A stretch of DNA of 35,180 bases from Aequorivita sp. (lineage in GTDB: Bacteria > Bacteroidota > Bacteroidia > Flavobacteriales > Flavobacteriaceae): positions 5,934 to 41,113 of the forward strand of contig PAZL01000038.1 in assembly GCA_002715485.1 (NCBI GenBank), in the 5' to 3' direction. Shown piece after piece: positions 34,449-35,180 of the stretch. The translations under genes and the position numbers were made by a program. Below the pieces are notes generated by a model. It worked only from the letters and a program-made list of their open reading frames with translations. It searched no databases and was not told where the DNA came from. Numbering within the stretch: the stretch's first letter is position 1; the number at the start of each line of letters is the position of its first letter.

Positions 34449-34550
34449 TAAGCATTTGCGTTAAAAAAAGAAGCTTTTGGTGTTAGCGTTTAAGTAAAAA
34501 TTTTTTAATTTTAATTACTTTATTTAAACAACTTTCAAACCAAATTACTC

Positions 34551-34730
34551 ATGCTTCATTGGAAAGCAATATATATTATATTAGCCATAGTCTTCGGAGT
34601 TGTGGGTTTTATTGGCATTGGTGATGGGGGCCTGGAACCCGCCAAGTATATTGCGGGGATTTTCTTGCTGTTATTATTAGTCATTTGGTTTTTTGATTTC
34701 CGAAACCGGAAAAGGGGTGGGTACTACTAA
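34551..34730 (+). CDS. DUF1328/YtjA-like small membrane protein
   Basis: A 59-residue ORF (ATG to TAA) with two hydrophobic spans (about 6-24 and 33-50) linked by a glycine-rich turn (FGVVGFIGIGDGG) and a basic tail (FRNRKRGGYY). The pattern of an aromatic N-terminus (MLHW), a GFxGI turn and AK followed by a hydrophobic second span is that of the DUF1328 (UPF0391, E. coli YtjA) family, whose members are about this size and of unknown function. It has its own spacer of 102 bases from the cluster upstream. No clear promoter or terminator is visible. Confidence 0.68.
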   Translation: MLHWKAIYIILAIVFGVVGFIGIGDGGLEPAKYIAGIFLLLLLVIWFFDFRNRKRGGYY

Positions 34731-34825
34731 CTATCCGTTTGTTATGCTGCATTGACAGTGTATTTTCTTCACATTTTATTTAAAACAGTTGGGTTATAGC
34801 CTGTGTATTTTTGGGTAAACGAATT

Positions 34826-35119
34826 GCATGCTTGATAGTAGCGATTGCACGTTCGGGAGTTGTGAGTGCACGTTCAGGAGTTATGAGTGCACGTTCGGGA
34901 GTTGTGAGTGCACGTTCGATAGTTGTGAGTGCACGTTCGGGAGTTGCGAGTGCACGTTCGATAGTTGTGAGTGCACGTTCGAGAGTTGTGAGTGCACGTT
35001 CGGGAGTTATGAGTGCACGTTCGGGAGTTATGAGTGCACGTTCGATAGTTGTGAGTGCACGTTCGATAGTTGCGAGTGCACGTTCGATAGTTGTGAGTGT
35101 ACGTTTAAAAGTAGACCTT
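34826..35119. repeat. Minisatellite: twelve 21-bp tandem units with decayed flanking units
   Basis: Twelve contiguous units run from 34847 to 35098, each composed of GCACGTTC, three variable bases (GGG, GAT, GAG or AGG), AGTT, two variable bases (GT, AT or GC) and GAGT. A unit with 16 of 21 matches precedes them (34826-34846) and a weaker one follows (35099-35119). The units are directly abutting with no spacers. Several frames stay open through the array because the unit is a multiple of three, but the variable sites fall on all codon positions, so coding is unlikely. The unit is G-rich compared with the AT-rich surroundings. The flanks 34731-34825 and 35120-35180 show no gene or structure that I can support. 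Confidence 0.93.
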
Positions 35120-35180
35120 ACATACTTTCTTATTAATTGATTTTACTGGGTTTTTGCTAAAAGGCGAAAGATACTGGGGA

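Noticed and set aside
34826-35119. CRISPR array
   Set aside because: The repeats abut directly with no unique spacers, and no cas gene is in the window.
34811-35140. Open frames through the 21-bp repeat, giving ARSGVVS-like or CTFGSCE-like heptapeptide repeats
   Set aside because: The unit length is a multiple of three, so frames stay open automatically. Variation among units falls on all codon positions and no signal peptide, start context or known repeat family supports a protein.

Overview
The window is chromosomal DNA of a member of the Bacteroidota, most likely the family Flavobacteriaceae. Evidence: secreted proteins ending in type IX secretion (T9SS) sorting domains, TonB-dependent receptors with CarboxypepD_reg-like N-termini, a DUF4249 lipoprotein, a fused CcsB-CcsA cytochrome c maturation protein, AT-rich spacers, almost no Shine-Dalgarno sequences, and several matches to the Bacteroidota -7 promoter element TAnnTTTG. 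The genus cannot be told from the sequence. No rRNA, tRNA, insertion sequence, prophage or CRISPR array was seen.

Layout. (1) 1-6296: two tandem paralogous giant T9SS cargo proteins on + (the first cut by the window edge), each followed by a near-identical GCGGGC/GCCCGC terminator, then a T9SS-exported endonuclease I on -. (2) 6317-9495: an RsmB-like rRNA methyltransferase (-), an Asp-box (Ycf48-like) lipoprotein (+) and an unknown lipoprotein (+). (3) 9498-19139: a long minus-strand run, in transcription order DUF2520/Rossmann protein, KdsC-like phosphatase, UbiA-family prenyltransferase (TTG start), Maf pyrophosphatase, unknown lipoprotein, alpha/beta hydrolase, MscS channel, PIG-L deacetylase, a 36-aa membrane ORF missed by ordinary gene calling, and a sodium:solute symporter. 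(4) 19368-24348: fused ccsBA (+), fumC (-), and a 56-aa membrane protein (+), separated by strong bidirectional terminators. (5) 24420-27838 (-): a TonB-dependent receptor gene broken by a one-base frameshift, an ArsC-family reductase and an unknown helical protein. (6) 27991-34448 (+): a compact four-gene cell-envelope cluster made of a secreted unknown, an STN-type TonB receptor, a DUF4249 lipoprotein, and an MG2-like protein that carries its own receptor plug-like segment. (7) 34551-35180: a DUF1328-like small membrane protein and a minisatellite of twelve 21-bp units with decayed units at both ends.

Most genes are housekeeping or envelope genes. The parts most worth a second look are the four-gene TonB/DUF4249/MG2-plug cluster, the in-phase 21-bp repeat array, the PIG-L/small ORF/symporter unit, and the frameshifted receptor.
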